From positions 1 to 31,476 of the IMG/VR virus record IMGVR_UViG_3300015372_000010: a stretch of 31,476 nt of DNA; one strand, given 5' to 3'. The notes under the pieces were generated by a model. That model did no database searches. It was not told the origin of the DNA and saw nothing but the letters and a program-made list of their open reading frames with translations. The stretch is from a virus. How positions within the stretch are numbered: position 1 is the first letter of the stretch; each line of letters begins with the position of its first letter. Of the stretch, positions 25,201 through 31,476 are shown piece by piece. Position numbers and translations under genes: made by a program.

Positions 25201-25491
25201 TCCTGTAGCTCGTTTCCACCACACTTCACCTGTTTGGTTAGTCGAAGTACCCTGTTTATCACTAGCGAGCTTTGCCCAACCGGTCGATGTTGTCGATGTA
25301 ACCGTGGTGGCGGTGTCAATTGAGAAAGCAACGTAAATAACGTCGCCAACTTGAGCCTCGGGTAGATTGATAACGTGCGTAGTGGAGTCTGTTTGCTGTG
25401 CACCCTGATTTCGAGAACGAACACTGACGAATTTCGGAATGGAGCGACCAAATCTAACCTTATTAGAGAAGGTTCGCCCCATTATTGCCAT
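22261..25491 (-). CDS. PL7 alginate lyase-type domain in a large repeat-containing virion-type protein
   Basis: 1076 residues, AAGGA before ATG 25491. Order of parts: a phage-type beta-sandwich N-terminal domain (about 30-228); one 20-residue repeat (about 231-252, SGSVSLTATPTLTVSG); a polysaccharide lyase family 7 domain (about 257-495); about 26 tandem 20-residue repeats (498-1012); and a 64-residue C-terminal tail. The PL7 motifs are all visible: RTELRE (Arg324, Glu326, Arg328), GQIH (Gln372, His374) and YLKTGAYNK (Tyr460, Lys462, Tyr466), the sets that build the active site in alginate/polyuronate lyases. It should cut a uronic-acid polymer by beta-elimination. It has no signal peptide, consistent with a structural protein of the particle. 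It is the first of four consecutively overlapping genes. Confidence 0.88.
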   Translation of the reverse strand: MAIMGRTFSNKVRFGRSIPKFVSVRSRNQGAQQTDSTTHVINLPEAQVGDVIYVAFSIDTATTVTSTTSTGWAKLASDKQGTSTNQTGEVWWKRATGSDAFTITSSTAEQSTHVSLAIANADDPEAVTANGAAAAAAVPPAINASRGTENYLCLVSTHTDSSAGTTQNFGAISGFDVSTTVQASTTTSAATNVQEELFLNSNGSIAPGTVSLSLAEQWVCITTVFGTLGVSAPTVSGSVSLTATPTLTVSGTVYKPPGSFFNLNNWKITVPYDGPDGDVNADEITQPTLNTYVDTQYFYLDASNQMVMDAPVNGDTTSGSTGVRTELREMDGAVESAWDKTTASRQLTVAGYFDPTNITGGSAPKKVMIVGQIHETGGTPGIYLTVDYDAVPSRLRVFKDGPGVGNLVTGFTPTDKLAFRIECTGGNVNIYGVIGNETALPAIPQFTFPASGFVEVTGSYLKTGAYNKTDTATGSTGDSIAKITYLNLNQALPVVWQATLSLTATPTLSINATRITLATVSLTATPTLTVSALLGVSASASLIGTPTLTVNGLRTAVASVSLTATPTLTVTGLRTAVSSVSLTATPTLTLDGIRTTPASITLTATPTISVSAPQLTAAASVSLIGTPTLSVDGVRIAPASISLTILPSLVIPGNLTEIASVSLLVTPTLSLDGIRTTPAAASLTATPTLSVAAQVTTPATVSLTATPTLSVNAVRITPATITLTATPTISVTAYLTLPASISLIVTPTATFLLGGLAGQVSLSATPTLTVNGLRTALPNISLIASPTLTVDATVITPTGANLSLTATPTLTVSALLTALANFGGIATPTLSVDATRITPATIQLTITPTISVTVFRAQTLSVSLIATPTLSATLGAAGASVSLTATPTIFVTPLYIARPTVLLTALPSLTVGAYLRLPATVSLTITPTLTVGFFGQTPASLALIVVPTLAVDATRYVPAALSLTVSAFLTIDGVRVTLPAIDLLITPTITLLSLRTTVSSVYLLITPTLYVKGAIEGAGPGWPIVFRVTSVDDGEEPVSSSQTKSSPSFEIQSVTNESNNVATVSKPYIDFEDVNA
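22456..24000 (-). repeat. Array of about 26 tandem 20-residue (60-base) SLTATPTL repeats
   Basis: Units follow the consensus A-[ST]-[VI]-S-L-T-A-T-P-T-L-[ST]-V-[DNS]-[GA]-x-R-[TI]-[TA]-[PVL]. Length is nearly always 20 residues, with occasional 19, 21 and 22. The units nearest the lyase are the best conserved; the last five drift (LLITPTITLLSLRTTV and similar). The alternation of small and hydrophobic residues suggests stacked beta strands. Codons vary between units, so selection is on the protein. Confidence 0.95.
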
Positions 25492-25500
25492 TACTAATCC

Positions 25501-25968
25501 TTACGCACCTTCAGAGAACCACATATAACCGCGCCCGTTACATGTTGTGGCACCAGCGGGAGTGGAAACTCTTACGCCAATACGCTGTCCTGCACCGGGA
25601 GCAAAAATTTCCCTATCAAGTGGAAGATCCTTATCAATAAGCCCACCAAACGGCTGAATCCACCAATCAGCGAGAACTTCAGATGCGGTAGGTTCGGTAG
25701 ACAGTGTAATTAATGCAGTAGTGGTAGGAGTAATAGCGTCACCAACGGGGTTAACCTTACTGATAACTCCTGTGGTGCCCGCTGCGGAGCCAATTGTTGT
25801 GACGCGGTACAATTCGACAGAGAAACCCGGTTGAGGAACGGCACTATCAAATGAGACACTCACCGTAAGGAGCTTGAAAGGGTTAGTTACGGGGTTGAGT
25901 AATACAAGAGTTTTGGTAGTAGCAGCAGGATACGACAGAGAGCCCGATTTACAAGCATAGATCGCCAT
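25501..25968 (-). CDS. Small beta-rich virion-type protein
   Basis: 155 residues with a strong ribosome site. Beta-strand rich (KTLVLLNPVTNPFKLLTVSVSFDS, GQRIGVRVSTPAGATTCNGRGYMWFSE), ending in an aromatic GYMWF segment that recalls phage structural proteins of this size. It ends 10 bases before the PL7 protein begins. A head- or tail-surface role is inferred from neighbours; no named family recognised. Confidence 0.68.
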   Translation of the reverse strand: MAIYACKSGSLSYPAATTKTLVLLNPVTNPFKLLTVSVSFDSAVPQPGFSVELYRVTTIGSAAGTTGVISKVNPVGDAITPTTTALITLSTEPTASEVLADWWIQPFGGLIDKDLPLDREIFAPGAGQRIGVRVSTPAGATTCNGRGYMWFSEGA

Positions 25969-25981
25969 CGCGACCTCCTTT
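25969..25981 (-). promoter_or_regulatory. Strong ribosome binding site
   Basis: AAAGGAGGTCGCG directly before ATG 25968. This is the closest match to the full anti-Shine-Dalgarno sequence that I found in the window, and suggests high expression of this small virion-type protein. Confidence 0.75.
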
Positions 25982-26531
25982 ACCAGTTAGCCGCGCGACT
26001 TACAGCCTGTTGTCTAAATACTGGCCTACGATTAGGTGCGGTGAACGTCAAAGTAGGTGTATTTGTATAAGCTCCGAGAGCAATTGAGGTTGTCTGATAA
26101 ACGCGAAGGGATACAGTATCCGTAGGCTTAAGGTCCGCAGGCACAAATTGTAGAGCAGCTTCCATTTCAGTTTCGGAACCTGCGGCCACAGTCACCGCAG
26201 CCCACGCACCATCCCCTTTATCAAAGGAACCTGCAACAAAGGTACCCGCGCCTAATTGTTTAGTTGTCACGGTACCATCGGCTACGCTACTCGCACCACA
26301 TTTCACTACCAATGAAGAAGCGGTGACGGCCGTATAGGCGCCACCGTTCTTGGAATACATTAACACAAATCCAGTGCTACTCGATGCCGTTGCTACCTGA
26401 AGAAGAAATCTAACCCTAAAGGTAGAAACAAGTCCTGGAGTCCATAGGGTATTAGCCGCTGCTTTCCATGAAGCACCGGATTCGGTACCGTCATCATTGC
26501 GCCCACGGTAAGAGGCTTGGGTTACTGCCAC
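25980..26531 (-). CDS. Beta-sandwich virion-type protein
   Basis: 183 residues, GTG start at 26531 with no good ribosome site. The segment FRVRFLLQVATASSSTGFVLMYSKNGGAYTAVTASS is a widely distributed phage/metagenome structural motif (F-x-L-x-Y-S-x-N-G-G-x-[WY]), followed by a second sandwich half (VSLRVYQTTSIALGAYTNTPTLTF) and a basic tail (RRPVFRQQAVSRAANW). It lies between a Gp80-like protein and another beta-rich protein. It is probably a particle surface protein; the exact place is not shown. Confidence 0.7.
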   Translation of the reverse strand: MAVTQASYRGRNDDGTESGASWKAAANTLWTPGLVSTFRVRFLLQVATASSSTGFVLMYSKNGGAYTAVTASSLVVKCGASSVADGTVTTKQLGAGTFVAGSFDKGDGAWAAVTVAAGSETEMEAALQFVPADLKPTDTVSLRVYQTTSIALGAYTNTPTLTFTAPNRRPVFRQQAVSRAANW

Positions 26532-26544
26532 AGATTAGAGAAAA

Positions 26545-26937
26545 CTAGGCCATGCCGAGAACAATAGCGCTAGCGGCAAAGGAAAGGGTATCTCCCGAGG
26601 CAGTAGTACGGCTGGAGGCCAGGTTTCCGTAAAACTTTCGCTTAGGACTACCGTTAGAATCCGTTGCATCAACGCTTGTTACAGTAGCAACAGGCATATT
26701 AGTGAAAGAAACAGTACCATTATTAGTAATTTGTCGGCTGGCAGCGGAGTTCCATCCAGCAGCGGCAATCGTTTGAAGGACATAGCCACCACCCGTCACC
26801 TTGGTTCCCGCCGTTGTGTCATTTCCGACGGCAGTACACAAGTCGAGCTTAATGGGAGCGGTCGTCGCGGGGTAGGTTGTCTTTCCTACCATTGCCTCAA
26901 GATAGGCGTTAACCTCGGTGGTGTCGAGAACGGCCAT
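26545..26937 (-). CDS. Gp80-like phage fibre / surface protein
   Basis: 130 residues, AGGAG before ATG 26937. It shows the family pattern: an N-terminal helix (LDTTEVNAYLEAMVGK), then IKLDLCTAVGNDTTAGTKVTGGGYVLQTI (family form L-x-L-x-T-A ... G-x-E-V-x-G-G-G-Y-x-R-Q), and a final strand GDTLSFAASAIVLGM. Members are small structural proteins found in many actinophages and annotated as tail or head fibre. Here it is on the head side of the genome. Confidence 0.75.
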   Translation of the reverse strand: MAVLDTTEVNAYLEAMVGKTTYPATTAPIKLDLCTAVGNDTTAGTKVTGGGYVLQTIAAAGWNSAASRQITNNGTVSFTNMPVATVTSVDATDSNGSPKRKFYGNLASSRTTASGDTLSFAASAIVLGMA

Positions 26938-26946
26938 TAGACTCTC

Positions 26947-27318
26947 CTAGTCAACCTGAAGACCGACGTTGCGGGCGTTTTCTTTCTCTTCGTCAGTCGC
27001 CAACTCCGCGAATTGACCAGAAGCATCGGCCGTGGTAAAAATCCGAGCCTGCTTATCGGTAGGCTTCTGCATTTCCTCGACGAGGGCATTCCAAAGGTCT
27101 TCATCCTTCTTACCGTCAGGACCCCAACCCTGGGCAACGGCGTCGAGTTCTTGCTTACAAACTTCACAACCCATCATTGCATGGCAATCCTTGTGGTAAT
27201 AGGCCACATTGCCATCACCAAGAGCGATTTGGTCCCTCGGAGCCTTATCTGTTTTCCCACAAGCGATACAGATACGGCTAGGTCGCTCATCGTAGCTGTT
27301 TTCGATGCCTTCGGGCAT
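26947..27318 (-). CDS. Small zinc-finger protein
   Basis: 123 residues, AAGGGG before the ATG. Cysteines and histidines are arranged CIAC (17, 20), HKDCH (42, 45, 46) and CEVC (51, 54), a two-site treble-clef or PHD/LIM-like metal-binding layout. The C-terminal half is acidic and helical (KKDEDLWNALVEEMQKPTDKQ, LATDEEKENARNVG). Function unknown; it could bind nucleic acid or protein in head assembly. Confidence 0.72.
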   Translation of the reverse strand: MPEGIENSYDERPSRICIACGKTDKAPRDQIALGDGNVAYYHKDCHAMMGCEVCKQELDAVAQGWGPDGKKDEDLWNALVEEMQKPTDKQARIFTTADASGQFAELATDEEKENARNVGLQVD

Positions 27319-27335
27319 TTTTTCCCCTTTTTAGT

Positions 27336-27680
27336 TCAGGCGACCGTCGGAATGACATGCAAAGGACCGCGAATACCCATTATCTCGCGGCCATCATCGT
27401 TATTCGTAACCTTTATCCCGAAAACTACTCTCTCAAAGTCCCAATCATCGCTTACTGTACCGGGTACTCTGACGATCAGACTTCCATTTTGGGGATATAA
27501 CCCTGTTGCATCTACCGGAAAGACGTATAATTCAGGCGAATCTTTGTCGGTTGTCTTACATACCCTACCAACAAACGTAAATCCAGTCCTGAGGTCTAAG
27601 GGAGCGTTAGTTTCAGGATCATGGGCAGAAAAAGTGACCTCATAATCCTGCCCTTGAATGATTTCCATCTCATACCACAT
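27336..27680 (-). CDS. Small beta-sandwich protein after the portal (LtfC/p132/Gp6-like?)
   Basis: 114 residues from ATG 27680. The layout MEIIQGQDYEVTFSAHDPETNAPLDLRTGFTFVGRVC, then NGSLIVRVPGTVSDDW and a closing GIRGPLHVIPTV, is like the small beta-sandwich domain found in phage structural proteins of the LtfC/p132/Gp6 kind. That match is from pattern only and is tentative. It lies 6 bases after the portal stop and is probably a virion component. Confidence 0.6.
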   Translation of the reverse strand: MWYEMEIIQGQDYEVTFSAHDPETNAPLDLRTGFTFVGRVCKTTDKDSPELYVFPVDATGLYPQNGSLIVRVPGTVSDDWDFERVVFGIKVTNNDDGREIMGIRGPLHVIPTVA

Positions 27681-27686
27681 GCCAAA

Positions 27687-29228
27687 TTACCTACCCTTTT
27701 GTGCTTTGGTAGGCTGAGACTTCTTCCTTGCGGCTGGTCGAGTCCTCTTTTGGGCCGCCTTAGGGTCATTCACGACACTTTGTGCGCCCGGAGGGGTACT
27801 CGGAGTCATTCCCGGTGCCGGACCGACAGGTGAGGGGGCAAGTTGGCCTGTTGCTTGCGCTCCCGTGACCATTTGGGTCGCAATATCGACCTTTTTACCC
27901 ATTTCTTGGAGTGAACCAGGAGAATCGGTCCCCTCCGACATACTCTTCCTGACTTTGCCCTCATCTAGTTCGAGGAGGGTTGCGACGCGGGATTGAAGCT
28001 CGTCATAGAATTCCGGGTCCACATTCGCACCCGTCGACGCCACGGCTTTGAACATATCCAGAACAGCCAACTCATTCTGCTCAGAAAGAGGTCCAAATTG
28101 GAAATTAGGGCACGGAGCCTTACTACCATAGTTATAGCGGACCAAATCAGCGACAAGACCATTGGTGATCTGGCGGGCCATATCTCTTGCGACCATTCGG
28201 CGGGCGCGGAGGAATAGCTTGGATTGGCTTTCCGATAGCGCATACGAACCTTTGCCCTCCGCAGCCTGACTGGACAAGTCCGTGAATCCAGCCATAATGG
28301 AGTTTGACATTTCACTGTCAAGGAAACGAATCGCTTCGAGGTAACCCGCTGACCCGTGACCTCCGGATTCCAGGGTAGTAACCTCGGTATCCGACCTCAG
28401 GCCGACAACACCTTTAGACCGCAACGTGGCTACCTTTTTGGCATCCGTTACGGCTTGGGTATCGTCAGGATTCTTGACAATAGTCTTGGGCAAATAGTTC
28501 TGGTCAAGGAACTGGTACCATAGCCACCGCAATTTACGCTTGGTAATGTAGCACCAGTAAGGAACGCGCATTGACGAGGTTCCATGGATAGGGTCACGCC
28601 AGTTTCCATGGATGTAGATGAATGCTCGTTGCATGGGAACCCAAATACGATCCCCTTGCGGGTATAGGCGAGGGGTCGGTTCAAATCGCACGGGAGTTTG
28701 GTAATACCCCATGAGATCGGAGTTCTTGGCGTTATAGGTAAATTCCAGAGTCTCCAAGGGACGCCAAGCCCACTTATCGTAGACTACTTTCCCGTCCTTC
28801 TCCTTAAAGACCTTCTCAAATGCAGCCTTTTTGTCCGTAAAGGCCATCGTCATTTGACTGATGAGTTGTTCCACAGTGGTTCGAGGCCCACCCTGGTGTG
28901 GCAAATCAGTAAGGGCATCGAGAACGAACTGACGAATTTCATCGGCCTTTCCACCGACGGTAACTTCGCCGTCAGGATCTAAGGCAGGAGAGACCTCCCA
29001 TGGAGCGGAAACGATAGGATAGGTGAGCATTTGCTCGATATTGGCAGCTTTGCCATCCGTATCGAGCATTTCGTGGTATTCAACAAGGCCAGGCTCGGGA
29101 ACCTCGAAAACCTTGCCGTTTTCGTACCCACCAAAAGTATCGTTCCACGCAAAAGAGGACCCCAATTCCTTACCTAGGGGCGGATCCTCATTAAGTTCTG
29201 CTTCTACGTAACTCGTTGGGTACGTCAC
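27687..29228 (-). CDS. Portal protein (DUF935 / Mu gp29-like)
   Basis: 513 residues, overlapping the terminase stop by 4 bases (ATGA). The order of motifs fits DUF935-type portals: EYHEMLDTDGKAANIEQMLTYPIVSAPWEVSPA near residue 50, WAWRPLETLEFTYNAKNSDLMGYYQ near 155, HGNWRDPIHGTSSMRVPYWCYITKRKLRWLWYQFL near 210, and LSESQSKLFLRARRMVARDMARQITNGLV near 335. The C-terminus is Pro/Lys-rich and probably disordered. It forms the dodecameric ring at the head vertex through which DNA enters. It follows the large terminase as usual. No MuF-like minor head gene is next to it. Confidence 0.9.
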   Translation of the reverse strand: MTYPTSYVEAELNEDPPLGKELGSSFAWNDTFGGYENGKVFEVPEPGLVEYHEMLDTDGKAANIEQMLTYPIVSAPWEVSPALDPDGEVTVGGKADEIRQFVLDALTDLPHQGGPRTTVEQLISQMTMAFTDKKAAFEKVFKEKDGKVVYDKWAWRPLETLEFTYNAKNSDLMGYYQTPVRFEPTPRLYPQGDRIWVPMQRAFIYIHGNWRDPIHGTSSMRVPYWCYITKRKLRWLWYQFLDQNYLPKTIVKNPDDTQAVTDAKKVATLRSKGVVGLRSDTEVTTLESGGHGSAGYLEAIRFLDSEMSNSIMAGFTDLSSQAAEGKGSYALSESQSKLFLRARRMVARDMARQITNGLVADLVRYNYGSKAPCPNFQFGPLSEQNELAVLDMFKAVASTGANVDPEFYDELQSRVATLLELDEGKVRKSMSEGTDSPGSLQEMGKKVDIATQMVTGAQATGQLAPSPVGPAPGMTPSTPPGAQSVVNDPKAAQKRTRPAARKKSQPTKAQKGR

Positions 29229-30802
29229 CTGAAGTATCCATCCAACGAAGTATCAATTCTTCCAATTGGCGTTAAATTAACATCTAAGCTCGGCTCATCT
29301 GGAGCAGTTTCCCAATCCAGCGCGCCGTAGACGTCATCCTCCCCTCTCGAAGAGGATTTGTCTACCCAATGGAACGTTGATTCGTCGACTCCGAGCCCAC
29401 CGTCGGCAGAGAGCCAACAAACAAGGATCACCGAGTCACCACGGTCAGGAGAACGACCGAGTCGTTTCTTAACTTCTACCTTGGTTTCAATGACCAACTT
29501 TCCACCTGCACGCGCTGTCGACCAGCGTGGAGAGGAAAGATCAGCCGCTAAGAGTTCGTCAGGCGGCAGGCATAAGGTTGGATTTTTCGCCGGGTCAAGA
29601 AGCTCACGCATTCGCCAAGTAGCCGCAGCGCGAAGATTATAAAATTCGATTTGCCCAGACTTATCACGTAAAGAGGTGCGGTTCCCCGAGTTAAATGGCA
29701 TCGCGGGCATTCCTCTTGCGCGAATCTTATCGTAGACACCTGCGCCCACTCCGTTAGTGTCCACGACCGCCGTAGCTCCTTCTCCTTGTTCAAGGATTCG
29801 CTCGGCAGTTGCTTCAGTATCTCCTCCTGGATATACGTCAACGGAAGTAACAACGTTTCCTCGACGATGGGCGAAAGCGGTTTTGTCGCCTCCATATCGC
29901 GCAACATCCACCCCTAGGAGATAACGCCCGCTAAGAGGCTTGCCTGCATCTTGCCAATCATTATAGCGTTCCTGTGCTCGATGAATCCACGCAAGAGGAA
30001 TCGTGGACATTTCATCAACCTCAGGGAATTCCCCGAGAACTTTAGAAGTCCAGGTGGCGGTGCCAATCCCGACTTCCTTCGCCATAAAGTCAACCCAATC
30101 GGGTGCTGTCAGGCGACGACGTGCTTCCTCCGTGACTTCTTCACCCGTGAAGTTCGGTGAATCAAAAACGGATATTTGGATGACATTCCAACCGCTATTA
30201 GGCTTACAGACTTTGGCGAAGTAACTCGAAGGATCATCGGGGTTTCCGATAGCGATGATGCGGTTATTTTCACCGGTCGCCATAGAGAGAGCAGCCACCC
30301 ACAACCATTCATCAACACCACAAGCCTCATCGATGATGATGAGAAGATTTTCACGGTGCAGCCCTTGGAACGCGTGCTTATCGTAATCCTGAGGCTTTCG
30401 ACCAAATCCCACCTCAGTATTATCGATAATCCAGCGATTTGCACGCTGCACTTCTCCAGCAAGGCCAGCCCTTCGATGAATCTTCCTGATTTCTTCCCAC
30501 ATAATAGCTCCAACCTGACGAGAGGAAGGAGCAGTGGAAATAACCATGACATCGTCAACAGGATGGGTATCCACCCACCATGCCGCCAATTGTGAACACG
30601 TCATCGATTTTCCGACACCGTGACCGCTTTTTACCGCTGTTAACTTGTGTTTTTGAACGGAACGACAGATATCACGCTGCTTAGACCATAATTGAACGCC
30701 AGTTTTATCCCTGGTCCACTCAACCGGGTCCGAAGGAAGAATTCGAGCCTTTAATTGGTCGAGAGCGTAGGCTTTGGCGTCAAATTTAACCGGTCTAGGC
30801 AT
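29225..30802 (-). CDS. Terminase large subunit
   Basis: 525 residues, starting inside the 3' end of the small terminase gene (8-base overlap). ATPase: Walker A SGHGVGKS (59-66), Walker B LLIIIDEA (153-160; Asp158, catalytic Glu159) and coupling motif IIAIGNP (182-188). Nuclease: GVDVARYGGDKT (Asp299, Asp306), VVDTNGVGAGVYD (Asp348) and a late acid in SPDRGDSVI (Asp453/Asp456), the RNase H-like set. It pumps DNA into the prohead and cuts it. All motifs are intact. Confidence 0.96.
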   Translation of the reverse strand: MPRPVKFDAKAYALDQLKARILPSDPVEWTRDKTGVQLWSKQRDICRSVQKHKLTAVKSGHGVGKSMTCSQLAAWWVDTHPVDDVMVISTAPSSRQVGAIMWEEIRKIHRRAGLAGEVQRANRWIIDNTEVGFGRKPQDYDKHAFQGLHRENLLIIIDEACGVDEWLWVAALSMATGENNRIIAIGNPDDPSSYFAKVCKPNSGWNVIQISVFDSPNFTGEEVTEEARRRLTAPDWVDFMAKEVGIGTATWTSKVLGEFPEVDEMSTIPLAWIHRAQERYNDWQDAGKPLSGRYLLGVDVARYGGDKTAFAHRRGNVVTSVDVYPGGDTEATAERILEQGEGATAVVDTNGVGAGVYDKIRARGMPAMPFNSGNRTSLRDKSGQIEFYNLRAAATWRMRELLDPAKNPTLCLPPDELLAADLSSPRWSTARAGGKLVIETKVEVKKRLGRSPDRGDSVILVCWLSADGGLGVDESTFHWVDKSSSRGEDDVYGALDWETAPDEPSLDVNLTPIGRIDTSLDGYFR

Positions 30803-31427
30803 CGATTATCGCCGGGTCCAATTGCTGTCGCGCGTAATGGTCGACTCGACCGCTCAGATTCGCCTCACGCTCCATCAGTTCCAAAAGAAGAACCTGAGCG
30901 CGTTGTGCATCATTGTCACTCAACCGCAATTCAACCACGACGTTCATAATCATGCGAATCATCATGTCGATTTGCGCCTTGCCGAGGGAGACAGTCTTAT
31001 CCTGCAATGATACCTTACTCATGGCGCCGAGATGCTTGGAAAGCCTATCCAATGCCCTTTCGTAGACGCCAAGGAAAGTATGCTGTTGTTCTTGCTGCGC
31101 ACGGTCCTTATAACGCCAATGTTCCGGGCCACCAAGGCTGTCGAGATTCGCTCGCGCCTCGTCAACCCAACTTTGAATTGTTTCCAGCGCCATCGCCATC
31201 TGTTCTAGCGCTGAAGTGTGGTAATCCTCCTCGGGAATCTCCTTTGCTTTGTCAATTGCAGCTTGCACCATGGAAGGAGTGGTTAATTGGCCACGTTGAA
31301 TGACATCCGCTACATGTTGGCGGCCACGAGGAGTGTCCAAATGGGCTTGACAGTAATCATAATCCAATGCTCTTTCATTTGGGCACCCTCGACCACTCGT
31401 TCTGAGGTCGTATCGACAGGGCAACAT
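30795..31427 (-). CDS. Putative terminase small subunit with N-terminal Zn-binding motif
   Basis: 210 residues, ATG 31427 with AGGA seven bases upstream. The N-terminus has Cys4, Cys15, Cys26 and His29 (C-x10-C-x10-C-x2-H), a likely zinc site. The rest is helical (LEQMAMALETIQSWVDEARANLDSLGG, HTFLGVYERALDRLSKHLGAM, IDMMIRMIMNVVVELRLSDNDAQRAQVLLLELM), with the long central coiled helices expected of an oligomeric DNA-recognition subunit. It directly precedes and overlaps the large terminase. Family assignment is from position and helix pattern. Confidence 0.65.
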   Translation of the reverse strand: MLPCRYDLRTSGRGCPNERALDYDYCQAHLDTPRGRQHVADVIQRGQLTTPSMVQAAIDKAKEIPEEDYHTSALEQMAMALETIQSWVDEARANLDSLGGPEHWRYKDRAQQEQQHTFLGVYERALDRLSKHLGAMSKVSLQDKTVSLGKAQIDMMIRMIMNVVVELRLSDNDAQRAQVLLLELMEREANLSGRVDHYARQQLDPAIIDA

Positions 31428-31476
31428 AGCGTGATCCTACCACATCGCTATTCTCCGAGAGGTTGGTTCGGAACAA

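Noticed and set aside
31437-31476. Possible 3' end of another minus-strand gene entering from the right edge
   Set aside because: One frame ends in TAG just before the small terminase ribosome site, which would fit, but only about a dozen codons are visible and they show no recognisable sequence.

Overview
The window looks like the late (structural) half of a tailed siphovirus genome, most likely infecting an actinobacterium. The host guess rests on the lysis and DNA genes: a secreted Rpf-type transglycosylase with a LysM domain, an r1t-type holin, a Cas4/RecB-like nuclease of the kind common in actinophages, and actinophage-type tail and capsid proteins. Every convincing gene is on the minus strand, so the functional order runs from the right edge to the left. 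Genes are packed end to end with many 1 to 14 base start/stop overlaps. No stretch over about 100 bases lacks a gene. I saw no tRNA, CRISPR array, insertion sequence or integrase.

In transcription order: (1) 31427-27687, packaging: a putative small terminase, the large terminase and a DUF935-like portal. (2) 27680-25501, small virion-type proteins: a beta-sandwich protein, a Zn-finger protein, a Gp80-like fibre protein and two beta-rich structural proteins. (3) 25491-20222, an unusual enzyme cassette: a 1076-residue protein with a PL7 (alginate lyase) domain and about 26 tandem 20-residue repeats, a papain-like C1 cysteine peptidase, and an exported animal-type (myeloperoxidase-like) heme peroxidase. 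(4) 20225-16125, head genes: a DUF6582-like morphogenesis protein, a protease/scaffold, a decoration protein, the major capsid protein and an acidic accessory protein. (5) 16106-13219, connector and tail genes: adaptor, neck protein, tail terminator, tail tube and two tail assembly chaperones linked by a probable -1 frameshift. (6) 13206-3461: tape measure, distal tail protein, tail hub, receptor-side proteins and an S74-chaperoned fibre. (7) 3407-1182, lysis: the Rpf/LysM lysin, three small membrane proteins and the holin. (8) 1080-1: an HNH endonuclease and a Cas4-like exonuclease cut by the window edge.

The most striking part is region 3. The three enzymes lie between portal and capsid protease, where a MuF-type minor head protein is often found. 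They are joined to each other and to the following head genes by consecutive translational overlaps (8, 14, 4, 4 and 1 bases), so they are probably made together with the head proteins. The lyase keeps all the expected PL7 catalytic motifs, the peptidase keeps Gln/Cys/His/Asn, and the peroxidase keeps the distal and proximal heme histidines, the distal Arg/Glu pair and a signal peptide. The 20-residue repeat of the lyase protein also occurs at the N-terminus of the tail hub, which suggests a shared virion module. What the three enzymes do together is inference. Attack on a polysaccharide and protein surface layer combined with oxidative chemistry outside the cell is one reading.
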